Shown here: positions 1-7,903 of the stretch, in pieces
How positions within the stretch are numbered: position 1 is the stretch's first letter
Layout: the number at the start of each line of letters is the position of its first letter
From: Candidatus Hebobacterum abditum
GTDB lineage: Bacteria > Armatimonadota > Hebobacteria > Hebobacterales > Hebobacteraceae
DNA: 59,533 nt
NCBI GenBank assembly: GCA_029821875.1
Contig: JALGXW010000022.1
Span: forward strand, 1-59,533
Direction of reading: 5' to 3'
The notes under the pieces: generated by a model
Told to the model about the DNA's origin: nothing
Database searches by the model: none
What the model saw: only the letters and a program-made list of their open reading frames with translations
Made by a program: the position numbers and the translations under genes

Positions 1-171
1 CTTCTCCTCCGGTGCCGAGTCGATCTGCTCATAGGCCAGCTCGTCCGCCATGCCCACCGTCGACAACAGATGCGTGATCGCCGACGTCAGCGTCGTCTTC
101 CCGTGGTCCACATGCCCAATCGTCCCTATGTTTACATGCGGCTTCGTTCGCTCAAACTTCGCCTTCCCCAT
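1..171 (-). CDS. tuf: Elongation factor Tu, N-terminal fragment (cut by window edge)
   Basis: EF-Tu is the GTPase that carries aminoacyl-tRNA to the ribosome. Only the first 57 codons lie in the window. The translation begins [20 protein letters not shown] and continues with the P-loop VDHGKTTL at about residues 21-28, which is diagnostic for EF-Tu. The start is the ATG at 171, with an AGGGAG Shine-Dalgarno element about 9 nt upstream. A near-consensus promoter lies 80-110 bp upstream. The C-terminal part continues beyond position 1. The identification is firm from the N-terminal motif; completeness cannot be judged. Confidence 0.97.
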   Translation of the reverse strand, partial: MGKAKFERTKPHVNIGTIGHVDHGKTTLTSAITHLLSTVGMADELAYEQIDSAPEEK

Positions 172-253
172 CGTCTGTGTCTCCCTGTCGCAGGTTGCTC
201 GCGCGGAATCAGAGGCAGGAACGAGATGTACTTCCCCTCGTCTCTTCGGCCGA

Positions 254-281
254 ATTATACCGATACGGCTATCCGTGTCAA
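254..281 (-). promoter_or_regulatory. Sigma70-type promoter of tuf
   Basis: On the minus strand TTGACA (281-276) is followed after 16 bp by TATAAT (259-254), both perfect consensus hexamers. The predicted transcript starts near 247 and gives tuf a leader of about 76 nt. This fits the strong expression expected of EF-Tu and separates it transcriptionally from the shikimate genes upstream on the same strand. Confidence 0.85.
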
Positions 282-367
282 GGCGATGTCGTACAGTAGG
301 ACGCAATCGGCTCTCGTCGGCCCCGAGCCGCACTGGCGAGCACTCGATGTACGGCCCTGGGACACTG

Positions 368-1360
368 TTACTTCTCTTCGATTGTCTCCTGCACCGGGGT
401 GCCGAAGTGCCGCCCTCCCGACTCGATGTACGCGAGCACCTGATCTCCGGGCTTGAGCGTCGCCACAGACACGGCTTCCCCCGCCGGACTGGTCAGCCTG
501 ATGGTCTCCGCGTTCTGGAGAACCAGAGAGACCGCCGCGCCGCCGGCCTCGGCCTCCACCAGGAGCAGTGGCCGGCGCTCGATCTTGTTCCGGCCGACAT
601 AGCCTATAGCAGTCGAGCCCTCATGACGGACGAGTAGGACTTCATCCCCTGCCTTGAGCTCTGACAGATACTTCGTTCGTCCCTCCGGCAGAAGGACGTA
701 GGCATGGACCGCACCGGCGTTGACGCGGAACGGCCGCGGCGCCACGTACGGAGTCTCGAGGCTTTCCGAGTGGACGAGAAGGAAGGCCTGGCCGCTGTTG
801 CCGACCAGCATTCCCTCCCCCGGACCCATCGTGGTGCATGTGTCCACACACGCGCGGTCTCCCATGCCGAGCGGCCGCACGGTCTTCACCTCTGCAGTCT
901 CAAGTTCCAGCGTTGGTGACAAAGAGTGCACGAGGGCCACTGTCTTGCGGACCTCGGCCGGTGAGCGCGTGTCGAGCACAACACCGTCGACGCCCTTCTC
1001 CAACACTTGAGTCACGAGCCTTGCCTGCTCTGCGCCGGCGACCTCGGCCATGAGGCCGCCGCGTCGGGCGATCAGGTTCTCCAGCGGAATGACCGTCCAG
1101 TCGGAGGTGCGCAGCACAACTGTCTTGTCGAGGTGCGAGGTCGCCACCTTCTCCTCGTCCGACTTGCCGGCGATGTCCATCCAGATTACGTCCTTGTCCG
1201 TCTTGATGTCGCCATCGGAGGCGACGGTCGCCAGCGCGCCCAGTTCCTTCACCTTCGGCGAGTCGCCCTTCGCAACCACAACTGCGTCGGCACCGCTTTC
1301 CAGGGCGGCGATGGCAAGCTGCTTATCCCACGGGTCTACCTTGACCCACGCCCGCTTCAT
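368..1360 (-). CDS. 3-dehydroquinate synthase II (archaeal-type AroB')
   Basis: Predicted to convert 2-amino-3,7-dideoxy-D-threo-hept-6-ulosonate into 3-dehydroquinate by NAD-dependent oxidative deamination and cyclisation, the second step of the archaeal shikimate entry route. The 330-residue protein has the family's usual length. It carries the conserved blocks [53 protein letters not shown] and [12 protein letters not shown], as in the MJ1249 family. The open frame extends upstream, but the ATG at 1360 is preferred because it overlaps the stop of the aldolase gene as ATGA (translational coupling). An analogous enzyme pair makes 3-amino-4-hydroxybenzoate precursors in Streptomyces, so a secondary-metabolite role is possible, although no such genes are adjacent. 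Confidence 0.9.
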   Translation of the reverse strand: MKRAWVKVDPWDKQLAIAALESGADAVVVAKGDSPKVKELGALATVASDGDIKTDKDVIWMDIAGKSDEEKVATSHLDKTVVLRTSDWTVIPLENLIARRGGLMAEVAGAEQARLVTQVLEKGVDGVVLDTRSPAEVRKTVALVHSLSPTLELETAEVKTVRPLGMGDRACVDTCTTMGPGEGMLVGNSGQAFLLVHSESLETPYVAPRPFRVNAGAVHAYVLLPEGRTKYLSELKAGDEVLLVRHEGSTAIGYVGRNKIERRPLLLVEAEAGGAAVSLVLQNAETIRLTSPAGEAVSVATLKPGDQVLAYIESGGRHFGTPVQETIEEK

Positions 1361-2157
1361 CGGCGCGACTCCAGAAATGTGTTGCTTTCCTCGACCGACG
1401 CGCCCTCGTGAACTATCATGCTGATGGCGCGTACCATGCCCTCTGGGTCGGCGTGCTGGAAGGCGTTGCGGCCGATCGACGCGCCGGCCCCTCCCGCCTT
1501 CACTGACCCCGCCACCATCTGCAGCAGCTCTTCGTCGGTCTCCACCTTCTCGCCGCCGGCGATGACCACAGGAATCGGACAGCCCGAGACGACCTCCGCG
1601 AATGTCTCCGGGGAGCCGGTGTAGTTGACCTTCACCATGTCGGCGCCAAGTTCGGCTCCAAGCCGCGCCGCGTGCTTGACGTACTTCACGTCGAATTCGC
1701 TCTCGATCTTCGGACCCCGAGGATAGACCATAGCCAGCAGTGGTATCCCCCACACGACACAGGTGTTCGCGACCTCGCCGAAGTGACGCAACATATCTGC
1801 ATCGGTCTCGGCGCCGACGTTCACATGGATCGACACGGCGTCAGCCCCGAGCTGGACGGCCTCCTCCACGGTGCACACGGGCACCTTCGTGTTGGGGTCG
1901 GGACTGAGAGCAGTGCCCGCCGAGAGATGAATGATGAGCCCGACGTCGCGCCCGCCCCCGCGGTGGCCTGCTTGCACCATTCCCTTGTGCATGAGGATGG
2001 CGTTGGCGCCGCCGTTGACCACCTTGCTGACCGTTTCCCGCATGTCCTCCAGGCCCGGGATCGGGCCAATCGTGGTGCCGTGATCCATGGGCACCACCAC
2101 CATCTTCCCGGTGTTCCGGTTGATGATACGCTCCATCCGGATCTGCTTGCCGATCAT
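1357..2157 (-). CDS. DhnA-type class I aldolase (2-amino-3,7-dideoxy-D-threo-hept-6-ulosonate synthase, AroA')
   Basis: Predicted to condense a deoxy-ketohexose phosphate with aspartate semialdehyde, the first step of the archaeal-type shikimate pathway. The 266-residue TIM barrel has VVVPMDHG near the N-terminus, the Schiff-base lysine segment DMVKVNYTG near residue 170, and the phosphate-binding segment [15 protein letters not shown]. The ATG at 2157 is chosen because GGAGG lies 8 nt upstream; an in-frame TTG at 2172 sits before that site. The stop overlaps the downstream dehydroquinate synthase start by 4 bp, so the two form an operon. The DhnA family also includes fructose-bisphosphate aldolases, but the partner gene favours the shikimate assignment. 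Confidence 0.88.
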   Translation of the reverse strand: MIGKQIRMERIINRNTGKMVVVPMDHGTTIGPIPGLEDMRETVSKVVNGGANAILMHKGMVQAGHRGGGRDVGLIIHLSAGTALSPDPNTKVPVCTVEEAVQLGADAVSIHVNVGAETDADMLRHFGEVANTCVVWGIPLLAMVYPRGPKIESEFDVKYVKHAARLGAELGADMVKVNYTGSPETFAEVVSGCPIPVVIAGGEKVETDEELLQMVAGSVKAGGAGASIGRNAFQHADPEGMVRAISMIVHEGASVEESNTFLESRR

Positions 2158-2259
2158 GGCACCTGCCTCCAAGTTCCCACGCGGAGCGAGGGGCCTCGCG
2201 TCTACGTCAAGCGACGATCCCGCTCTCGCTCTCGATTCCCAGAGGGCTTCCGGTTGGTT

Positions 2260-2289
2260 ATGGTAGCAGATTCACCGCCTCCTGACCAA
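2260..2289 (-). promoter_or_regulatory. Possible promoter of the aroA'-aroB' operon
   Basis: TTGGTC (2289-2284) and TACCAT (2265-2260) lie 18 bp apart on the minus strand, about 100 bp before the aldolase start. Each hexamer matches consensus only partly, so this is a weak candidate. Confidence 0.3.
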
Positions 2290-2368
2290 GCGCGTTGTGC
2301 ACTGAATGCCCCCGAACTGCTCGTCGGAGGTTCTGAGCGCTTCAGCGGCGAACCAGTGTGGTCGAGCA

Positions 2369-3163
2369 ATGGAACCACCCGGGTCGCGAGAACCAGTGGT
2401 CGGCGAGCGCACTGTCGCCAATCGCATCTACCAGGCCGACAGCCGAAGCCTCGACATGATCGAGGACGGAGTCGTTGATCTGGTCATCTGCTCGCCCCCC
2501 TACAACGTCGGCAAGAACTACCAGAACCACGATGACGCCCTGCCCCTCGAGGAATATCTCGCCCTACTGCGTAACGTGTGGGCTGAGTGCCAGCGCGTGA
2601 TGCGCCCGGGCGCTCGCATCTGCGCGAACGTCGCGGGCGTGGACCGCCAGCCCTACCTCCCATTGCAGTCCTACATCACGCAGCAGCTCATCGAGCTTGG
2701 CTTCCTCATGCGGGGGGAGATCATCTGGGACAAGGCCGCTTCGGTCGGCGTCTCAACCGCGTGGGGGAGCTGGCAGAGCCCGAGCAACCCGACGCTGCGT
2801 GACGTGCACGAGTACGTGATGGTCTTCTGCAAGGACCAGTTCCGCCTGGAGCAGAAGAAGGGAGAGACCGACCTCACGAGCGAGGAGTTCACCGCCCTCA
2901 CCCGCAGCGTGTGGAGCTTTCCCACTGAATCCGCCAGCAAGGTCGGCCACCCCGCGCCGTTCCCCGTCGAGCTGCCGCGCCGGCTCATCAAGCTCTACTC
3001 GTGGAAGGGCGCGCTCGTGCTCGATCCGTTCTGCGGGTCGGGCTCAACCTGCGTCGCGGCCGCGCAGCTCGGGCGGCTCTGGATCGGCGTGGACATCGAT
3101 CACGCCTACGTCGAGCTGGCCCGCCGCCGGGTCTCCGGCGAGGGTACCGCTCCGCTCTTCTGA
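2369..3163 (+). CDS. DNA methyltransferase, beta-class (N4-cytosine or N6-adenine)
   Basis: A SAM-dependent DNA-modifying enzyme of 264 residues. The catalytic motif IV SPPY is at about residues 42-45 and precedes the SAM-binding motif DPFCGSGST near the C-terminus, the beta-class order. SPPY is more typical of N4-cytosine or mixed-specificity enzymes than DPPY. No restriction endonuclease is adjacent, so it is probably an orphan regulatory or protective methylase. The start is uncertain: ATG 2369 keeps the conserved part, and an upstream ATG at 2306 has no better ribosome-binding site. Its last 120 bp overlap the 3' end of the convergent MFS gene. Confidence 0.85.
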   Translation: MEPPGSREPVVGERTVANRIYQADSRSLDMIEDGVVDLVICSPPYNVGKNYQNHDDALPLEEYLALLRNVWAECQRVMRPGARICANVAGVDRQPYLPLQSYITQQLIELGFLMRGEIIWDKAASVGVSTAWGSWQSPSNPTLRDVHEYVMVFCKDQFRLEQKKGETDLTSEEFTALTRSVWSFPTESASKVGHPAPFPVELPRRLIKLYSWKGALVLDPFCGSGSTCVAAAQLGRLWIGVDIDHAYVELARRRVSGEGTAPLF

Positions 3164-4441
3164 GTCCTCGGCCGGATGCTTGATCGCCCAGATCGCCCAC
3201 ACCGAGGCAAGAAGCGTCAGCAGGCCGGTCCACACGAACACCCAGCGTATCAGCCCAAAGCCCCCCAGGCCGCCGCCAACGAGGGGCCCGAGAGAGCCCG
3301 CAAGCGCGCGTGCGCTGGCCAGCACGCCATAGGCGCCGCCGTATCTGGCGCGCGGGATGGTGCGAGCCACGAGCGCGGAGGTGCTGGGGTGGATTCCCGC
3401 TCCCGGCATCGTCGCCATCACGCGAAGCGCGAAGAACTGGGCGTAGGACTGCACCAGCGAGTGTGGGATGACCGCCAAGCCACAGGCCGCACTGGCTCCA
3501 ACGAGAACTCGCTTGTGTCCCACGCGGTCTCCGATTCGCCCCCACAGGGGCGCCATCAGCGTCATTATCGACCCCGTCACGAGCATCACATAGGAAGCAT
3601 AGGCCGCCACCCGCCCGAGCGGCACGCCAAGATGCTGCACGAAGTAAGTCATGATCGGCCACATCGACGAGAAGCCCAGGAAGACGACGAAGGTCATCAC
3701 CCACAGCGCCTGGAGCTGGCGGTTCCCCACTAGGGGGCGCAGATCGCGCGTCACGGCGCGGGCGAAGCTGAACCCCTCGACGGCCTCGGGCCGCTCAAAG
3801 CGCTCCTCCACCGCCAGCCACACAACCGTCGCCCCGATCACTGCAAACAGCGCCTGAATCAGGAACGTCGGCCGCGGCCCGATCAGCCCCGCGACGAACT
3901 GCCCGACGACCGGCCCGATGAGGAAGCCCACTGTCATCGACGTCTGCAGCGTCCCCATCGCCTCGCCCATGCGATTTCGCGGCGCCACCGACGCGACGAT
4001 CGCTTGCCCGACGATGACACCGGCCCCAAGCACGCCGGCCGCGATGCCCAGCCCCAACAGCGTCCACGGCGAATGGGCCCAGTACCAGGCCGCTCGGAGC
4101 AAGGAGGTGAAGATCACGCTGATGATGACTATCGGCTTGCGGCCGATCCGATCGCTGTACGTGCCCCATAGCGGAGTGGCAACGAACATGGCCACGGAGG
4201 GAAGCGCCATGAAGAGGCCGGTCCACCGCTGCGCCTGCTCGAAGCTCAACCCCAGGTCCTCCTGGAGGAAGACCGGCACGAAGGTCATGCCGAACGTCCA
4301 CTCCAGAAAGACGAAGAACATCGCTAGCCACAGGCTGTAGAGGGTCCTGCGCCAGTGTGGACCGCCGCTTGGCGCGCCGTCCTCGGTCGCTGGGTCCTTG
4401 ATCTCGTCCACTACAGTCCTTCGCACACGCCTCACCTGCAT
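3044..4441 (-). CDS. MFS family efflux or uptake transporter
   Basis: A 465-residue inner-membrane protein with about 12 hydrophobic helices and the MFS loop 2-3 motif as GTYSDRIGRKP, repeated in degenerate form in the second half as GRIGDRVGHKR. This is the pattern of the drug:H+ antiporter branch; the substrate is unknown. The hydrophilic C-terminal tail of about 40 residues is encoded antisense to the end of the methyltransferase gene. ATG 4441 is used, but GTG 4411 preceded by AAGGA is a credible alternative that removes ten residues of a basic N-terminus. It is divergent from the GntR operon, with about 120 bp between the starts. Confidence 0.85.
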   Translation of the reverse strand: MQVRRVRRTVVDEIKDPATEDGAPSGGPHWRRTLYSLWLAMFFVFLEWTFGMTFVPVFLQEDLGLSFEQAQRWTGLFMALPSVAMFVATPLWGTYSDRIGRKPIVIISVIFTSLLRAAWYWAHSPWTLLGLGIAAGVLGAGVIVGQAIVASVAPRNRMGEAMGTLQTSMTVGFLIGPVVGQFVAGLIGPRPTFLIQALFAVIGATVVWLAVEERFERPEAVEGFSFARAVTRDLRPLVGNRQLQALWVMTFVVFLGFSSMWPIMTYFVQHLGVPLGRVAAYASYVMLVTGSIMTLMAPLWGRIGDRVGHKRVLVGASAACGLAVIPHSLVQSYAQFFALRVMATMPGAGIHPSTSALVARTIPRARYGGAYGVLASARALAGSLGPLVGGGLGGFGLIRWVFVWTGLLTLLASVWAIWAIKHPAEDSEERSGTLAGDPAAGQLDVGVIDVHADPEPPELRGRDAG

Positions 4442-4504
4442 TCGCTCTGCAGGATTCGGCTGCCTGCCCGCTGTCGGTATGCCGCGCTGACGGCAAACTC
4501 GTTC

Positions 4505-4532
4505 TTGCGCCGCACCGAGATTGTGGTATAAT
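4505..4532 (+). promoter_or_regulatory. Promoter of the GntR-ABC operon
   Basis: TTGCGC (4505-4510), a 16-bp spacer and a perfect TATAAT (4527-4532). Transcription should begin near 4539, inside the palindrome described next. Confidence 0.7.
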
Positions 4533-4538
4533 GGGAGC

Positions 4539-4556
4539 GTACTACTGCACTAGTAC
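4539..4556 (+). promoter_or_regulatory. Palindromic operator, probable GntR autoregulation site
   Basis: GTACTACTGCACTAGTAC is an almost perfect 18-bp palindrome: arms GTACTA and TAGTAC around a TGCA centre, with one mismatched pair. It starts 6 bp after the -10 box and ends 6 bp before the gntR start codon, so a bound repressor would block initiation. The link to the adjacent YtrA-type regulator is inferred from position. Confidence 0.65.
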
Positions 4557-4562
4557 ACCAAT

Positions 4563-4961
4563 ATGCTACACTCAATCGACCCAAAATCCGCAGTGCCGAT
4601 CTACCTGCAGATAACGGAGCAGCTTCGGCGGAGCGTCGCCGCCGGGCTGCTGCTGCCGGGCGACCAGTTGCCGTCGGTGCGCGAGCTGGCGGCCCGGCTG
4701 CTCGTCAATCCCAACACGGTGGCCAAGGTCTACCGGGATCTCGAAAGAGACGGGCTGCTCGAGACACGCCGCGGGCAGGGAACATTCATCGCGGCCGACG
4801 CCGCAGCCATGGCCGAGGGGGAGCGCCGGCGCCTCCTGACTGACGAACTCCGAGCAGTGGCCCGCGATGTCCACGCCTTCGGCCTCGACGATGAATCGGC
4901 GCTCGATCTGTTCCGCCGCGTCCTGAAAGACGAGAAGCCTGGCCGAAAGGACCGCCGATGA
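4563..4961 (+). CDS. GntR family transcriptional regulator, YtrA subfamily
   Basis: A 132-residue DNA-binding repressor. The winged helix-turn-helix occupies about residues 10-78 (PIYLQITEQLRRSVAAG, then LPSVRELAARLLVNPNTV). The C-terminal part is a short helical tail of about 50 residues instead of a large ligand-binding domain, which defines the YtrA type. Such regulators commonly control an adjacent ABC transporter, and here the gene overlaps the ATPase start by 4 bp (ATGA). No clear Shine-Dalgarno element precedes the ATG; the leader is only about 24 nt and is occupied by the operator. Confidence 0.9.
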   Translation: MLHSIDPKSAVPIYLQITEQLRRSVAAGLLLPGDQLPSVRELAARLLVNPNTVAKVYRDLERDGLLETRRGQGTFIAADAAAMAEGERRRLLTDELRAVARDVHAFGLDDESALDLFRRVLKDEKPGRKDRR

Positions 4962-5860
4962 CCGAGAACGGCTTCGCCATACAGACCCACTCTCTGACCA
5001 AGCGCTTCGGCCGCCTGACTGCGCTTGATGGTGTGAGCGCGAATGTGCCGACCGGGTCGATCTACGGCCTCATGGGACCCAACGGCGCAGGCAAGACGAC
5101 CTTCGTCCGGGTGATGCTGAACTTGCTGAGCCCTACGCGGGGCTCGGCGACCGTGCTGGGGCACGATGTGGTGCGGGAACCGGTGGCCGTTCGGCGGCGA
5201 ATCGGTCACGTTGCCGCCCTTCAGCCGCTGTGGGAATGGATGAAGGTGCGCGAGTTCACCCACTTCATGGGTGCCTGCTATCCCCAGTGGAATCCGGAGG
5301 CCGTGTCCTCGATACTGTCCCACGTCGGCATCGATCCGGAGATGAAGATCCAGGCGCTCTCGCGAGGGCAGCGCGCCATCGCCTCCCTCGCCGCGGCCAT
5401 AGGGCACGGGCCCGACCTGCTGCTGCTCGACGAGGCCCTGACCGGGTTGGACCCCATGGCGCGGCGCGAGGTGTTGCGCAATGTGATCGACGCCATGCAC
5501 GCCCAAGGCCGCACAGTGCTGATAACGGGCCAGGACATCGCCGACATGGAGCGCATCTGCGATCACGTTGGATTCCTGGTGAAGGGACGACTTGTCCTCG
5601 AATCGACGCTCGACGACCTGAAGGCGAAGGTCAAGCGCGTCCGGGTCGAGCACGAACGAGACGTAGAGATCGAGCTTCCGCAGGGCGCGCTCGAGGCAGC
5701 GCGGACCCCGGGGGAGACGTCGTTCACGACCGCCGACTTCTCGGAATCCCTGTCAGGTTCACTCGCCGGCCCCAACCGTCGGGTCGAGGTGAGGGACATG
5801 AGCCTGGAGGACATCTTCGTGCATCTGGCTCAGGCTGAGTTGCGGCGAGAGGCTGGGTGA
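4958..5860 (+). CDS. ABC transporter ATP-binding protein
   Basis: A 300-residue cytoplasmic ATPase expected to power the two permeases downstream. Walker A is GPNGAGKTT near residue 41. The signature is LSRGQRA instead of the usual LSGGQ. Walker B is LLLLDEALTGLDP, and the H-loop position looks altered (LITGQDIADME). A C-terminal region of about 80 residues after the ATPase core is common in ABC-2 exporters. It is translationally coupled to gntR and to the first permease (TGATG junction). Confidence 0.92.
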   Translation: MTENGFAIQTHSLTKRFGRLTALDGVSANVPTGSIYGLMGPNGAGKTTFVRVMLNLLSPTRGSATVLGHDVVREPVAVRRRIGHVAALQPLWEWMKVREFTHFMGACYPQWNPEAVSSILSHVGIDPEMKIQALSRGQRAIASLAAAIGHGPDLLLLDEALTGLDPMARREVLRNVIDAMHAQGRTVLITGQDIADMERICDHVGFLVKGRLVLESTLDDLKAKVKRVRVEHERDVEIELPQGALEAARTPGETSFTTADFSESLSGSLAGPNRRVEVRDMSLEDIFVHLAQAELRREAG

Positions 5861-7890
5861 TGAAGTCGCTGTTCCTCAAAGAATGGCGCCAGGGCCGGCT
5901 GTTCCTGCTCTTCGGCCTCGTCTTAGGCCTACTCGTGCCGGTCCTCTGGGTGCTTCTGGTAGTCGCGTTCGTACAGACCGCAAGCGACCAGAAGTCTCTG
6001 GACGAGTTCCTGGGGGGCACGTACTACGCCGTCCCTCCTATTCTGGCACTCGCCGTGGCTTCGGGGCTCATCGCCGCCGAAGTCGAGCGCGGGACGCTTT
6101 CGGTCCTCCTCGCACTTCCCTTCAGCCGGCGGCGGATATGGGCCGCGAAGGTGTTCGCCGGTCTCGCGCTCACCACGGCGGCCCTCGCGCTCTTCTCGAT
6201 CCCGGGCGCGCTGCTGATCCGCGACGCCATGGGCTTGGTGGGGCTGCCCGCCTACCTTTCTGATCTGGCAATATGGTGCGTGGTCGCCTTCTCAGTCGCC
6301 CTGCTCTGCTCCTCGCTGGCCGAGCGGACCATCGCGGCCCTGCTGGGCGCTGGGCTGATCTGCGGCGCGCTGCTCGGCGGCGCCCTCTATCTTGTGGGGG
6401 GGCTCGGCGGCCGACTGCTCGGCTACGACGACCTCTTCGACGCGACGCTCTGGGCGCTGGCCACGGTTCCAGCTCTCCTGGCGGCTTCGCTCCTTGCCTT
6501 CGCGCGGGGCCAGGACCTCCGATCGCGAGGCAAGTGGCTGCTGGCCGTCCCGGCTCTTGTGTTGGTGCTCGCCATGACATTCGCGCCGATTGTGGGAGCG
6601 ACTCGCTGGCTTACCCGCCATGTCAGAGAGGATACACGCAATCTGGCAAACGTCTCGGTGTCAGCCGATGGTTCGACCGTCAGCTTCACCGTTGGCCGCT
6701 CACCGATTCAGTACAGCCGCCGTTCCGCCGGGTGGCGTGACTGGCACTGGCAGGGGGAGTTCCGCTCGAGACACCTCGTACTCCTGGACCTGCGGACAGG
6801 AGAGGAGCTGATGACGAAGCGTGGGGGTGGCGACGCCGCCATATCTCCGGATGGTCGCCTCGCCGCGGTTCTCTCTGACCCGCAGCCGCTGACCTGGGGG
6901 GGCCGAGACGGGCCGCGCAAGCTCGAGATCTGGGACCTCCCTCACCATCGTCTCCTCTACCGCGGCTACCCCGAGGCGAGCGCCGTGCTCGATCCGCCAC
7001 CCGACAGCCTGTACAGGCGTACGCTCATCTACAATGCTGTGGAATGGTCTCCCGACTCCCAGTGGCTCGCCGTCTACAACAGGTTCGGTGACTCCCATCA
7101 GTTCCTCGTGATGAACGCCGAGGGCACTGACCTCCAGCCGCTGGGCACGGACTCCGTCCACCAAAGTTCCTGGGGCTGGAGCCCGGACAGCGACGTCTAC
7201 TACCTGGATGCCGACCTTCGGGTTGTCCGCCACTCGCCGGTGCAGAACGCAGACCGCCTGGTCTGCGACCCGCGAGACCTCCCCGGATTCCTGGAGGAGC
7301 TGACGCCCGAGTCCGGCAAGCTCACCGTCTCGCCCGACGGCCGGTTCATCACCGTGTCCGTTCTTGCTCGCGAGGACAGGTCGGCCAGAGGGTATCGCCC
7401 GGATGAGGAAGGCGACCGCGACCAGGTCATCTCTTTCGTGCTCCGTTCCGATGGATCGGGCCCTCAGCTCATCCACCAGTACCTTCTCGGCGCGAGCAGA
7501 AGCATCTCGGTGCCCGGCTTCCTCTGGTCTCCTGACGGCCGCCATCTCTACTTCCTCGAACCTCGCTCCCGGGATCGAGTCCTCCATTGGTCCGCCGACT
7601 CCGCGGCCGTCACTCCCGTCCGCTTGCCCGTTGCTCTCGGCCGCGGCTACATTCGGCCGCTCCCCAAGTCTTCGGGGCTGCTCCTGTGGGAGAGCGGCCA
7701 GTTCTGGAGGCTGAGCAACCAAGGACAGATAGAGCGGCTCGGCCCCGATCTCATCCGAACGCTCCGCTCCTCGAGGATCGTCGACGCTACGGACCGCACG
7801 CTGATCGTAGAATGGGCCAACGACCAGGAGCGCGACTTCTTGGCGGCCGTGGACTTCGAGACGGGCGAGGTCACGCGCATCTATCCGTGA
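5860..7890 (+). CDS. ABC-2 type permease fused to a TolB/WD40-like beta-propeller (copy 1)
   Basis: This 676-residue protein joins two modules. Residues 1-250 resemble an ABC-2 permease: a basic N-terminus (KEWRQGR), then about seven hydrophobic helices near 15-38, 57-74, 97-117, 135-152, 159-180, 197-215 and 227-246. Residues 265-676 contain propeller blades with repeated SPDG/SPDS motifs (ISPDGRLAAVL, WSPDSQWLAVY, WSPDSDVYYLD, VSPDGRFITVS, WSPDGRHLYFL). The positively charged loop before the last helix places the propeller outside the cytoplasm. ATG 5860 is chosen because GAGAGG lies 7 nt upstream; GTG 5857 is also possible. The substrate is unknown. The propeller could bind substrate or a cell-surface partner. 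Confidence 0.85.
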   Translation: MKSLFLKEWRQGRLFLLFGLVLGLLVPVLWVLLVVAFVQTASDQKSLDEFLGGTYYAVPPILALAVASGLIAAEVERGTLSVLLALPFSRRRIWAAKVFAGLALTTAALALFSIPGALLIRDAMGLVGLPAYLSDLAIWCVVAFSVALLCSSLAERTIAALLGAGLICGALLGGALYLVGGLGGRLLGYDDLFDATLWALATVPALLAASLLAFARGQDLRSRGKWLLAVPALVLVLAMTFAPIVGATRWLTRHVREDTRNLANVSVSADGSTVSFTVGRSPIQYSRRSAGWRDWHWQGEFRSRHLVLLDLRTGEELMTKRGGGDAAISPDGRLAAVLSDPQPLTWGGRDGPRKLEIWDLPHHRLLYRGYPEASAVLDPPPDSLYRRTLIYNAVEWSPDSQWLAVYNRFGDSHQFLVMNAEGTDLQPLGTDSVHQSSWGWSPDSDVYYLDADLRVVRHSPVQNADRLVCDPRDLPGFLEELTPESGKLTVSPDGRFITVSVLAREDRSARGYRPDEEGDRDQVISFVLRSDGSGPQLIHQYLLGASRSISVPGFLWSPDGRHLYFLEPRSRDRVLHWSADSAAVTPVRLPVALGRGYIRPLPKSSGLLLWESGQFWRLSNQGQIERLGPDLIRTLRSSRIVDATDRTLIVEWANDQERDFLAAVDFETGEVTRIYP

Positions 7891-7903
7891 GGGGGACGAG
7901 CAG

